52,267 nt of DNA, from positions 1-52,267 of the forward strand of contig CAJTOJ010000027.1 of the NCBI GenBank assembly GCA_910577665.1, written 5' to 3'. The stretch is from an uncultured Acetatifactor sp. Lineage in GTDB: Bacteria > Bacillota > Clostridia > Lachnospirales > Lachnospiraceae. Under the pieces are notes generated by a model. It was not told the origin of the DNA. It saw only the letters and a program-made list of their open reading frames with translations, and made no database searches. This document shows positions 41,925 through 50,824 of this stretch, in pieces (position 1 is the stretch's first letter; every line of letters starts with the position of its first letter). Made by a program: the position numbers and the translations under genes.

Positions 41925-43178
41925 ATGGAATCTGGCAGGGAAAAGATGAGGCAGATAAGACATCTGCTGGTATTGGCGGCACTGCTTGTGCTGGCGCTGA
42001 TTTATAGTAGGGAAGTATTTAGGGGGATTTCCTTCTTCTTCCGTATCCTGCAGCCCTTTCTGTGGGGAGGCGCCATTGCCTTTGCGCTGAATATTCCTAT
42101 GAAATGCTATGAGGAGAAGCTGTTAGCGGGCTGGAAGGGAAAGAGTGCCCTTCGCATGAAGCGCTCTGTGAGTATTGTGCTGTCCATTGTGTCCCTGCTG
42201 GTGGTGGTGTCCCTGGTGGTGGGAACCGTTATGCCACAGTTTGCAAAGACGTTTTCCGAGGTGGGAGCCAAGGCGCCGGTTTTCATAGAAGAAGTGGTGG
42301 AAGAACTGGAAGAACTGGCCAGGAAATACCCGGAACTGACAGGGCAGGTGGAGAAACTGGAGCAGCTGGAGGTTGACTGGCCGGCTATGCTGGACAATGT
42401 GGTTGACTTCCTGAAGAACGGAGCAGGGGATATGCTTAGTTCTACTGTGACAGTGGCCAGCAGTATTATATCCGGTGTGGTGAACATGGTGATTGCCTTT
42501 ATATTTGCACTGTATATCCTGGCCCAGAAAGAGCGGCTGGAGAACCAGGGCAGACGGATTCTGTCTGCTTTCCTGCCAGCAGGGGCAAAGCAGAAGATAT
42601 TGAAGGTGCTATCCATGCTCTACGGGAATTTCAGCAGTTTTCTCACAGGACAATGTCTGGAGGCAGTTATCCTGGGGGTTATGTTTGTAATATGCATGAG
42701 TATCTTCCAGATGCCATATGCTTTGACCATCGGAGTACTGATTGCTTTCACCGCCCTGATTCCCATTGTGGGGGCTTTTATCGGCTGTGGAGTGGGGGCT
42801 TTCTTGATCTTAATGGATAATCCCCTGCAGGCGCTCTGGTTTGTGATCCTGTTTCTGGTGCTCCAGCAGATAGAGGGAAATCTGATATATCCCAGGGTTA
42901 TGGGCAACTCTGTGGGCCTGCCCGCCATCTGGATCCTGGTGGCGGTGAGTCTGGGAGGCAGCTTGTTTGGCATAGCGGGCATGCTGTTCTTCATTCCGCT
43001 GATGTCTACCTGCTATAGCCTGCTTCGGGAGACTGTCAATGTCAGGAACCGGGAGAAGACAGCAGGAGGCGGGAAGCCACAGAAGGAGGAAGAGAAGACC
43101 CTTTCCGCAGGCAGCGCAGACAGGCAGCTTATGGGCAAGCGGTCCCTGGTCAAAAAAGAGCCGGTTCATAAAAAATAG
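41925..43178 (+). CDS. AI-2E family transporter (PF01594-type permease)
   Basis: The 417-residue membrane protein has about seven or eight membrane helices. The first three lie within residues 10-95 (with FLWGGAIAFALNIP), a soluble coiled region (105-165, with VEELEELARKYPELTG) follows, and the rest lie in 165-370. The family block TALIPIVGAFIG and QQIEGNLIYPRVMGNSVGLP are diagnostic. Characterised relatives export autoinducer-2 or exchange cations, so the substrate is open. The C-terminal 45 residues are charged and disordered. AGAGGGA precedes the ATG. Confidence 0.92.
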   Translation: MESGREKMRQIRHLLVLAALLVLALIYSREVFRGISFFFRILQPFLWGGAIAFALNIPMKCYEEKLLAGWKGKSALRMKRSVSIVLSIVSLLVVVSLVVGTVMPQFAKTFSEVGAKAPVFIEEVVEELEELARKYPELTGQVEKLEQLEVDWPAMLDNVVDFLKNGAGDMLSSTVTVASSIISGVVNMVIAFIFALYILAQKERLENQGRRILSAFLPAGAKQKILKVLSMLYGNFSSFLTGQCLEAVILGVMFVICMSIFQMPYALTIGVLIAFTALIPIVGAFIGCGVGAFLILMDNPLQALWFVILFLVLQQIEGNLIYPRVMGNSVGLPAIWILVAVSLGGSLFGIAGMLFFIPLMSTCYSLLRETVNVRNREKTAGGGKPQKEEEKTLSAGSADRQLMGKRSLVKKEPVHKK

Positions 43179-43196
43179 AAAAATTGAAAAAAACTA

Positions 43197-43225
43197 TTGC
43201 ATATTTTGGAAAATTAGGTTATACT
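43197..43225 (+). promoter_or_regulatory. Promoter of tRNA-Pro
   Basis: TTGCAT (43197-43202) and TATACT (43220-43225) are separated by 17 bp and end 13 bases before the tRNA. Confidence 0.75.
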
Positions 43226-43238
43226 CATAAAGGTGTTA

Positions 43239-43313
43239 CGGGGTGTGGCTCAGCTTGGTTAGAGCGCCGTCTTAGGGAGGCGGAGGTCGCGAGTTCGAAT
43301 CCCGCCACTCCGA
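43239..43313 (+). tRNA. tRNA-Pro (anticodon AGG)
   Basis: The acceptor stem CGGGGTG/CACTCCG has one G-U pair and discriminator A. The D arm is GCTC-AGCTTGGTTA-GAGC. The anticodon stem CCGTC/GGCGG has loop TTAGGGA, so the anticodon is AGG with G37. The T arm GCGAG-TTCGAAT-CCCGC contains an A-C mismatch. CCA is not encoded. Like the tRNA-Leu in this window it has A at position 34. Confidence 0.93.
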
Positions 43314-43322
43314 TACTTTGAG

Positions 43323-43366
43323 AACTGCCAAAGCCTTGTATTTACTAGGTTTTGGCAGTTTTTTTG
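43323..43366 (+). terminator. Terminator after tRNA-Pro
   Basis: AACTGCCAAA-g-CCT pairs with AGG-t-TTTGGCAGTT, with a loop of about ten bases, followed by seven T. From 43367 to 43589 no gene is supported. Confidence 0.92.
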
Positions 43367-43589
43367 TCTGGTAATCGAAAGAAAATCAAAAATCGCGGAA
43401 TTCTTTTCATTATTCCTTTTGGTGTATGTACCGGGTTCATACTTTATAAGTGATATTACACCTGCTAAAATCACTTCATCAGAAAAGCACAGGAGGAACA
43501 GCATACGCATGGTTATTTTGCAGGGTTTCTGGATGGGAGTTACTATAGTAATTTTGCAATGGTATAGAACTTTTATGCGTTAAGGGTGC

Positions 43590-43595
43590 TATAAT
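43590..43595 (+). promoter_or_regulatory. Possible -10 of the Sel1-repeat gene
   Basis: A perfect TATAAT lies 46 bases before the start codon. The -35 region (GAACTT, 17 bp upstream) is poor. Confidence 0.45.
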
Positions 43596-43640
43596 GTTTA
43601 AAATTTGGTTGCGTGCCTAAGCGCGCACAGGGGTGTAAAT

Positions 43641-45335
43641 ATGAAAAATACATCTACCTATTTACGTGTTATGAGTAATCTTCTGTCAGGACGTGGCAAG
43701 AAAATATTTCCCAATCAAGTCGTCTTTTATAATGCAGTCTTTGGTGCAACAAACCCGTTAATGCTGCCGGGAGAATATCTGGAAGGGATGAACCGGGTCA
43801 GCCAGGGCAGGCGTCTGGCTGAGGATGAGGATCTGGTCAAACATGTGAATTACCTGCTTCGGAGTGGTCTTGACAGCAATTCCGCCAATATTGGCAAACA
43901 TATCAACAATGCACCAGAGCTGCCGATTCCAAAGCTGCACAAGGTGCATTTCATGGATGGGGAGAACAGGGGAGATATTGTACATCGCCTACAGGCCATT
44001 ATACGGTTCTGCCTGGCCTTTCATCCGGGACGGTTGCGGCTGGAGACATCTGATTTCAAAGAGCTTCTGGGACAGATGAAGGCAGAGCTGCAGGAGGCAT
44101 CCTATACACTGGCAAAAACAGATGAACTATCGGTGGAGCTTCTGGCAAATATCATGTATGAAGTGCTATTGTCCCACCTCTCCCAGCTCCAGGAGCGCTT
44201 TTACCCCATTCCCAGAGGGGAGGAGAAGCTGAAAGTGGATCTTCAGATGCAGCGGCGGGAGTACCAGATGAAGGTGGACTGCTTTGGTAGTTATAATATA
44301 GATAAGTTTTTTTCACTGAAACGTCTGGCAGAGACTAATGTAATCGCGGCGAACGAACTGGCTGTTATCTATTATTATGGCTGTCAGTATTATGAGGAGG
44401 ATGAGGGAGAGGGGAACAATGGTTCCTATAGGGTTGAACCGGACAGTAATCTTGCCGCTTATTATTTCAAGAAAGCGGTGAACTGTGATCCGCCGGTGCT
44501 GGAAGCCTGCTGGTCCCTGGGCTATATGATCATGAACCGTATGTTCCAGGATATCCGGGAGGAAGAAGCAGATGAACTGGCATATGGGTATTTCCGTTAT
44601 GCCGCAGAGCAGGATTATATGCCTGCCTATAACAGCATCGGACTAATGCGGCTGTCCAGAGGGGACAAGCTTTTTGGCAGGATACAGGAGCTGGAAGCAC
44701 AGGGGTATCCTGCCGGGGAAGAGCGGGAGGAAATGCTGTCCTGCTACTGTGAAGGGCTGGAGTTATGTGACAAAGCGGGCTGCATGGGATGGGTATATGG
44801 GCATATCAATGTGGCTGATTTTCTGGCGGACAGACACAAAATGGACAGGATATGGTCCTTGATCCAAGACAGGGTACAACTGTCTGGGCCGGATACCCTG
44901 CGGGAACGCTGGCAGGCTGCTGCCGCGCTGGGGAATCTGTGGGCAGGGAACCAGCTTGCCATTCTGGAATGCCAGCTGGGGAATTATGATACAGCGGTGG
45001 AGATCTGGGAGGAACAGGCAGACCGTCAATACCCGGCTGCCAGCTTGAACCTGGCGCTCTATATCTATGGGGCAGATGCACCCAGGGAGGATGTACATCT
45101 GTACCAGACTTATCTGGAACAGGCTTCCAATGACGGAAGCGCCCGGGGGAGCTATGAACTGGCGAAGTTATATGTACCTTCCAGCCCCTTTGTGGCCAGA
45201 ATGCTTCTGTCCAGGGCAGAAGAACAGAATTACAGGAAGTTCAACAACCAGCTATATCACCAGATTAAGGAACTGTGGCATACACTGGAGGCAGGAATGG
45301 GAAGCGGATATAGAAGTCCGCAGAAAGCATTCTGA
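43641..45335 (+). CDS. Sel1/TPR-like repeat protein
   Basis: The 564-residue helical protein has a unique N-terminal half (1-220). A series of Sel1-like repeats follows, seen in AANELAVIYYYGC, AAYYFKKAVNCDPP, AYGYFRYAAEQDYMPAYNS, ASLNLALYIYGADAP and GSYELAKLYVPSSPF. Such repeats form a superhelix for protein-protein contacts. No signal peptide is present. It lies just upstream of the type VII secretion operon but is separated from it by a terminator, so a functional link is only suggested by position. The ATG at 43641 has AGGGGTG upstream; the in-frame TTG at 43605 does not. Confidence 0.82.
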   Translation: MKNTSTYLRVMSNLLSGRGKKIFPNQVVFYNAVFGATNPLMLPGEYLEGMNRVSQGRRLAEDEDLVKHVNYLLRSGLDSNSANIGKHINNAPELPIPKLHKVHFMDGENRGDIVHRLQAIIRFCLAFHPGRLRLETSDFKELLGQMKAELQEASYTLAKTDELSVELLANIMYEVLLSHLSQLQERFYPIPRGEEKLKVDLQMQRREYQMKVDCFGSYNIDKFFSLKRLAETNVIAANELAVIYYYGCQYYEEDEGEGNNGSYRVEPDSNLAAYYFKKAVNCDPPVLEACWSLGYMIMNRMFQDIREEEADELAYGYFRYAAEQDYMPAYNSIGLMRLSRGDKLFGRIQELEAQGYPAGEEREEMLSCYCEGLELCDKAGCMGWVYGHINVADFLADRHKMDRIWSLIQDRVQLSGPDTLRERWQAAAALGNLWAGNQLAILECQLGNYDTAVEIWEEQADRQYPAASLNLALYIYGADAPREDVHLYQTYLEQASNDGSARGSYELAKLYVPSSPFVARMLLSRAEEQNYRKFNNQLYHQIKELWHTLEAGMGSGYRSPQKAF

Positions 45336-45383
45336 TTTAGGGAAATGTGTTTGCCAGAGAGTGGATGCCCACTATAGTAGAAG

Positions 45384-45414
45384 AGCCGGAAGCCATTGCT
45401 TTCCGGCTTTTTTT
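45384..45414 (+). terminator. Terminator between the Sel1 gene and essC
   Basis: AGCCGGAA-GC pairs with GC-TTTCCGGCT around a CATT loop and is followed by a run of T. Only 39 bases separate it from the essC start, so some read-through probably feeds the secretion operon. Confidence 0.85.
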
Positions 45415-45453
45415 AGGATAAGATGCGGGTACAAATACAAGGGAGAGCAGACT

Positions 45454-48400
45454 ATGAGTTATGTGGTTTTGTTATACCGGGACCGGCTGTATCATGCCCA
45501 GGCGCAGATGCCGGGGATGTTCACGATCGGATCCGGGAAGAAGGATTCCATGCATGTGGATGGCATGGGGCAGTCCCAGATCATTCTCAAAGAAAACCGC
45601 AGGGGGGAGATCTCCGTGGAGGGAAAGAACCCTTCTGTGTTCTATGATGACAATGTGCCCAGGGACTCCATGATTATGCTGAGCAGGGAGGAGCATCTGG
45701 CCCTGTATATCACAGAGACCACAGGGACTTCACCCCAGACACTGAAGCTTGCTTACAACTGTATGGCGAATGTAGGACGTTCGGATAAGAACCATGTGAC
45801 GATTCATAGCCCTTATATATCCGGAAGGCATTTTACCATCCGCAGTGAGGCGGGGGTGGTGCGGGTAGAGGATAACAACAGTACCAATGGTCTGTATCTC
45901 AACGGAAAGAGAATCAGCAAGGCCAGATTCCATGCGGGAGATGTGCTGTCCCTGCTGCATGTGAATATCTGTATGGTAGGAAATGAATTGTTTTTTGACA
46001 ATGTGGGAGATACCCTTACCATACATGGACTGGAGGAAGAACATGCCCTGGGTGGACTGGCCCACAGGGAAGACAGCGGGGAAGGTACTTTAAAATACCG
46101 CCGTTCCCCCAGAACCCAGGAGCAGCTGCCTACAGAGGACATTATCCTGGCCAGTGCGCCCGGCGGTGGAAGCAAGTATGAGAAGCGCAAAGGGATGTTC
46201 AGCTCTTTCCTGGGTACAGGGGCCATGTTTGCAGCCAACATGGCTATGGGTGTGGCTTCTCCGGCCATGCTGGCAGCCAGGGCAGCCAGTCTGGTATCCC
46301 CGGTGGCTTCCATGGTGACCCAGTCTGGAAGTGAAAAGCAGCGCAAGGGCAAACTGGCAGAATATGAACAGATGCGTATGGAGAAATACAGCCAGTACAT
46401 CGGGGAACAGAAGGCCAGGATTGAGGCGGTGGCTACCGTACAGAGGGAGATTCTCACCAGGGAGAATCCTTCTGCGACAGAATGCCTGGAGAGCCTTAGG
46501 CAATTGAACAGAAGTCTCTGGGAGAGAGGGGCGCTGGACAGGGATTTCCTGGATGTGCGTCTGGGAATGGGATATGAGAAGCTTTGTGTCCGGGTCAGAA
46601 GCAGGGATGAGAATGCTTTCCGGATGGAGAGTGATGAAGTCAGGGAACTGGCAGACCGGATCGTGGAAGAGACCCGGTATGTGGACAATGTGCCGGCCAG
46701 GCTTTCCTTACGGCAGTACAATACGGTCAGCATCATCGGCCACCGCCCTCGCGTGATTGAACTGGTGAAAAATATGCTGGTATCCCTGACCACAGCCCAC
46801 TGCTTTGAGGAGATCCGGATCGTGGGTATCTTCCACCAGAGGGAACAGGAACAGTGGGAGGCTTTGCGGTGGCTGCCTCATGTGTGGGATGAGAGCAGAC
46901 AGTTCAGATTCCTGGCTTTTGACAGGAAGCAGGCTCACATCCTGTGTGACCTGATGGCAGATACCCTGCGGGGAAGAGAGCGGGAAGCAGGGGACAGTTA
47001 CCAGCGGCAGCAGAAAAAACCTCTGCCCCATTATGTTTTCCTGCTGGGTTCACGGGAGTATACAGAGAAAGAAGAAATCATGCAGTATCTGACGGCCAAT
47101 GAGCCGGCCCTGGGGGTTACCACCCTGTTTCTCTTTGATGACCTGTACTCCCTGCCGCACAGCTGTCAGTTTATTGTAGATGTGGACAATGGTTCCTGCG
47201 GTTATGTGCGCAATGAGGTAAACAATAAATTTTTCTTTACCATGGATAGTGCTGTGACCACAGAGCAGTTTGACAGCTTTGCCAGGCAGATGTCTGCCAT
47301 TGAACTGGAGGGCTTTGCCACCCAGGCAGATATTCCCCGGGGGCTGGGATTCTTGCAGGGTTTCGGGGTATCCCGGGTGGAGCAGCTGGATGCCCTGTCC
47401 CGATGGAAGAACAGCCAGCCCTACAAGACCCTGGCGGCGCCATTGGGAGTCATGGGCGGGGAGAAAGTGTTCTCTCTGGATATCCATGAGAAAGCACACG
47501 GACCCCATGGTCTGGTGGCAGGTACGACTGGTTCCGGCAAGAGTGAATTGCTGCAGAGCTGGATCCTGTCCATGGCGCTGAACTACCATCCCCATGATGT
47601 GGTATTTGTGATCATTGATTATAAAGGCGGCGGCATGGCGAATCTTCTGGTGGAGCTGCCCCATGTGGTGGGAAAGATCACCAACATTGGTTCCAATATC
47701 AGCCGTTCCCTAATTTCTTTGCAGAGCGAGATGAAGCGTCGTCAGAGAATCTTTGACCAGTACCAGGAATACCAGGTCAATCATATTGACAAATACCAGA
47801 AGCTGTACCGGGACGGCAAAGTAAACGAACCTCTGCCTCATCTGATTATCGTGGCAGATGAGTTTGCGGAGCTGAAGACAAACGAGCCGGAATTCATGGC
47901 AGGACTGATCAGTGCGGCCCGCATTGGCCGTTCCCTGGGGGTACATCTGGTGCTGGCCACCCAGAAGCCTACCGGTGTGGTGGATGAGCAGATCCAGAGC
48001 AATTCCAGATTCCGTCTCTGTCTCAAGGTGCAGAATGCCGGGGACAGCCGGGAGATGATCCGCAGGCCGGATGCCGCCCGTATCACGCAGCCGGGACGCT
48101 GTTATGTGCTGGTGGGGGAGGAGGAAGTATTTGAACTGTTCCAGTCCTACTGGAGTGGGGAGTCCTACTCTGGGGAGGGGGCAGCTATCCAGGAGAGCGG
48201 CAACCAGGTCCGCATTGTGGGAATGACGGGGGAGCGCAGCAAACCACTGAAAAAGGAGCACACCACCGTGAAGTCCGATACGGATGAACTGACTGCCATA
48301 CGCCGTTACCTGCGCCGGGTGGCGGAGGAGAACGGGATCCGCAAACTTGATGGGCCATGGCTGCCGGAACTGCCAGAGCAGGTGGCTTTGAAAGAGCTGT

Positions 48401-50091
48401 CAGCATTCGGGAAAGGCGGGCTGGAGGGAGGCTTTGACGGCAGCGGCTGGGGCCGCACCCTTCCCTGGCTCAAGATTCCCATAGGGGTCTATGATGCACC
48501 TGCCCTGCAGGCCCAGGGAATCCAGTATCTGGATCTTGCCGCAGAGGGACACTACGGGATCTATGGAGCACCTGCCACAGGCAAGACGACCCTGTTGAAG
48601 ACCGTGGTCTGGGCCCTGGGATGCCATTACAGTCCGGCAGATGTGCATATCTACATATTAGATTGCGGCGGATGGAGCATGAATGTGCTGGCCGGAATGC
48701 CTCATGTGGGTGGCGTGGCCCTGGACTGTGAGGAGGAAAAATTCCAGAAGCTGGGGCAGATGCTTACAGAGGAGATGAACAGCAGGAAACGCTGTTTTCT
48801 GAATGCAGGGGTCAGCTCCCTGTCTGCCTACAGGCAGGCTTGTGCGGTCCGGTGTGGCTTGGAGGAAGGCCAGGCCGCAGGAGATGGCAGCCAGATGGCT
48901 ATGGATGGGGAAAAAATGCCTGCCATTGTGATAGCCATTGACAATATTGTGCCTGTGTTTGACCAGTATCCGGATTTGGAGAACCTACTGGTGACAATTG
49001 CAAGGGAGGGAGCCACTTATGGCATCTATCTGATCTACACAGCCAACACCACCACAGGGGTTCGCTACAAGGTGGTGCAGAACATTCGTGGGGCGGTGGC
49101 TTTTGAACTGACAGACAAGGGGGATTACCCCACCATTGTGGGAAGACTGGACGCAAGGAGCCTGCCAAGGGTTACAGGAAGGGCATTTTACAAAGGGAAT
49201 CCGCCCACGGAGTTCCAGGCAGCCATGTACCTGGAGGGAAGTGATGAGCAGAGCCGTTCTGAGGAACTGAAGAGGCGCTGTGCAGATATGGATACCATCT
49301 GGCAGGGACCACGCCCGGCGGCCATACCGGTGATGCCGGAAGAACTGTCCTTCCAGGAACTGTTCAAGAATTACCATGACAGGGCCCAGGTGCCCATGGG
49401 CATTACCTATGATGCCATCCGTCCGGCTCTGGGCAGGATGACAGACCGCTATTGCATGCTGGTGTCCGGCACCATCGGTTCCGGCAAGAGCCGGTACCTG
49501 TGCGGGCTGGCAGAAAGCATTCACGAAAAACGGCCGGGGGATAAGATCTACTTGTTCGATGGACAGAAGGGCTCCCTAAAGAGTCTGGCTTCCATGGTCA
49601 CAGCTTATGGGATGGCCGGTCAGCAGGAACAGGTTACCAGGATGCTGGAGGAGATCGTGGAGACGCTGAATGTGCGTAAACGGGCACAGAACCAGGCCAG
49701 GAGCATGGCCGGGGACACATTCCTGGAGCAGGAATTTATCGGCGCATACGACCAGATCTGTATCTTCATTGACGATCTGAAGGAATTCGTGGATGCAGTA
49801 GACAACAACAATAAGAATTCCATGGAGAGGATATGCCGTCTGGCCCAGGGGCTTGGGGTGCTGGTGTTCGTGGCAGGGCGGGTATCTGACATAGAGCGGT
49901 ACAATGAGATCGAGAGCCTGACCAGGGCCATCGTGGCCAACCAGAACGGCGTGGGCCTGGGAGGCAGTGCAAGTATCCATACCTTCCTGCGCAATGATTT
50001 GAATTATAAGGAAAAGGAGCTGGAGGCTGGTGAGGGCAATGGGTATTTCTTCGATGACGGCCATTGCTGCAAGATCAAGCTGCCCTGTTAG
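45454..50091 (+). CDS. essC: Type VII secretion ATPase EssC (FtsK/SpoIIIE family)
   Basis: This is the motor ATPase of the Firmicutes T7SS, at 1545 residues the usual EssC size. N-terminal FHA-like domains lie at 1-95 (degenerate) and about 100-175 (GRSDKNHV, YISGRHFTI and STNGLYLNGK). A hydrophobic stretch at about 250-290 anchors it. Three FtsK-type ATPase domains follow, with Walker A motifs GTTGSGKS (690-697), GAPATGKT (1038-1045) and GTIGSGKS (1339-1346). Only the first has a classical acidic Walker B pair (IIVADEFAEL); the second has DN and the third DD, as expected if domains 2 and 3 bind substrate rather than hydrolyse fast. The start at 45454 has AAGGGAGAG; in-frame sequence back to 45067 overlaps the previous gene and is not real. 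Confidence 0.96.
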   Translation: MSYVVLLYRDRLYHAQAQMPGMFTIGSGKKDSMHVDGMGQSQIILKENRRGEISVEGKNPSVFYDDNVPRDSMIMLSREEHLALYITETTGTSPQTLKLAYNCMANVGRSDKNHVTIHSPYISGRHFTIRSEAGVVRVEDNNSTNGLYLNGKRISKARFHAGDVLSLLHVNICMVGNELFFDNVGDTLTIHGLEEEHALGGLAHREDSGEGTLKYRRSPRTQEQLPTEDIILASAPGGGSKYEKRKGMFSSFLGTGAMFAANMAMGVASPAMLAARAASLVSPVASMVTQSGSEKQRKGKLAEYEQMRMEKYSQYIGEQKARIEAVATVQREILTRENPSATECLESLRQLNRSLWERGALDRDFLDVRLGMGYEKLCVRVRSRDENAFRMESDEVRELADRIVEETRYVDNVPARLSLRQYNTVSIIGHRPRVIELVKNMLVSLTTAHCFEEIRIVGIFHQREQEQWEALRWLPHVWDESRQFRFLAFDRKQAHILCDLMADTLRGREREAGDSYQRQQKKPLPHYVFLLGSREYTEKEEIMQYLTANEPALGVTTLFLFDDLYSLPHSCQFIVDVDNGSCGYVRNEVNNKFFFTMDSAVTTEQFDSFARQMSAIELEGFATQADIPRGLGFLQGFGVSRVEQLDALSRWKNSQPYKTLAAPLGVMGGEKVFSLDIHEKAHGPHGLVAGTTGSGKSELLQSWILSMALNYHPHDVVFVIIDYKGGGMANLLVELPHVVGKITNIGSNISRSLISLQSEMKRRQRIFDQYQEYQVNHIDKYQKLYRDGKVNEPLPHLIIVADEFAELKTNEPEFMAGLISAARIGRSLGVHLVLATQKPTGVVDEQIQSNSRFRLCLKVQNAGDSREMIRRPDAARITQPGRCYVLVGEEEVFELFQSYWSGESYSGEGAAIQESGNQVRIVGMTGERSKPLKKEHTTVKSDTDELTAIRRYLRRVAEENGIRKLDGPWLPELPEQVALKELSAFGKGGLEGGFDGSGWGRTLPWLKIPIGVYDAPALQAQGIQYLDLAAEGHYGIYGAPATGKTTLLKTVVWALGCHYSPADVHIYILDCGGWSMNVLAGMPHVGGVALDCEEEKFQKLGQMLTEEMNSRKRCFLNAGVSSLSAYRQACAVRCGLEEGQAAGDGSQMAMDGEKMPAIVIAIDNIVPVFDQYPDLENLLVTIAREGATYGIYLIYTANTTTGVRYKVVQNIRGAVAFELTDKGDYPTIVGRLDARSLPRVTGRAFYKGNPPTEFQAAMYLEGSDEQSRSEELKRRCADMDTIWQGPRPAAIPVMPEELSFQELFKNYHDRAQVPMGITYDAIRPALGRMTDRYCMLVSGTIGSGKSRYLCGLAESIHEKRPGDKIYLFDGQKGSLKSLASMVTAYGMAGQQEQVTRMLEEIVETLNVRKRAQNQARSMAGDTFLEQEFIGAYDQICIFIDDLKEFVDAVDNNNKNSMERICRLAQGLGVLVFVAGRVSDIERYNEIESLTRAIVANQNGVGLGGSASIHTFLRNDLNYKEKELEAGEGNGYFFDDGHCCKIKLPC

Positions 50092-50095
50092 CCAT

Positions 50096-50136
50096 GGCTT
50101 TTTCCATAGTGTATAGACATGACATATGGAAAAGCC
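50096..50136. promoter_or_regulatory. Inverted repeat after essC
   Basis: GGCTTTTTCCATA (50096-50108) pairs with TATGGAAAAGCC (50125-50136) with one bulged T. It has no T run, so it looks like an attenuator, operator or mRNA processing site between essC and the downstream genes rather than a strong terminator. Confidence 0.5.
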
Positions 50137-50230
50137 TTACATGCACACAGAATGGTAAGCGTATGTGCCTGCCCATCCAGGCCAGGATGCCGGCTGGAAC
50201 AGGCGAGGGATGGTTACAGAAAGGAGACCT

Positions 50231-50824
50231 ATGAGCATCACCTATGCAGACACGGATTTGTTGGAACAGATGAGGGACAATATGCTTCGGATCCTCTCCC
50301 GCGTGGAGGAGAGTGCAGGAACCCTGCGGCAGATGCACAGCCAGATGATGGCAGAGGATCTGGCCCTGTCTTTCTATCCCCAGTGGGAACAGGCAGTGGA
50401 GAGCTGCGGCACTGCCAGACAGAAAGCGGACAGGATTTGCGAGACCATGAACCGCTTCCTCACAGTCATGGAAGTGGCCCCGGAGGAATATCTACAGCAG
50501 GAGCGGCAGCACCTCCAGAGCATTGAGCGCATACAGGCACGCATGCAGGTGCTGGGAGCAGGACTTTCCGGGGTCATGTCCCCGGAGTACCCGGTGGGCA
50601 TGCAGGAAGGAGAGCAGACTTCCAGAGCCATGGAGCTGGAGCAGCAGGTGGCTATGAGTGCCCGGGCCATGGAACTGACAGGCCTGGCTGCCACCACCCA
50701 GGTGCTCGTGAAGGAATATGCCTATGACGGTGTGATGCCGGGGATCCCTGTCCAGGTACCCGGTGCCGGACGGTATGGGGAAAGAAAAAAGGAAAAATCC
50801 GGAAAGGAAGGCAGCCAGGCATGA
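50231..50824 (+). CDS. Helical T7SS-locus protein, family not recognised
   Basis: The 197-residue protein is mostly helical. Residues 1-90 form a long hairpin-like region (ADTDLLEQMRDNMLRILSRV, FYPQWEQAVESCGTARQKA) reminiscent of WXG100-like helical bundles, although the W-x-G turn is absent. A linker of about 30 residues and an Ala/Met-rich helix follow, then a basic C-terminal tail (RKKEKSGKEG). No signal peptide is present. GGAG lies 7 bases before the ATG at 50231. Its stop overlaps the next start (ATGA). It is probably a T7SS substrate, chaperone or core accessory; this is inferred from position and fold only. Confidence 0.75.
   Translation: MSITYADTDLLEQMRDNMLRILSRVEESAGTLRQMHSQMMAEDLALSFYPQWEQAVESCGTARQKADRICETMNRFLTVMEVAPEEYLQQERQHLQSIERIQARMQVLGAGLSGVMSPEYPVGMQEGEQTSRAMELEQQVAMSARAMELTGLAATTQVLVKEYAYDGVMPGIPVQVPGAGRYGERKKEKSGKEGSQA

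Noticed and set aside
43259..43510. Minus-strand ORF of 83 codons overlapping tRNA-Pro
   Set aside because: It reads through the antisense of the tRNA and terminator and ends in the GIRTRDL-type sequence typical of spurious ORFs over tRNAs; no ribosome site.
45067..45453. Upstream extension of essC
   Set aside because: It overlaps the Sel1 gene and a terminator; the ribosome site supports 45454.
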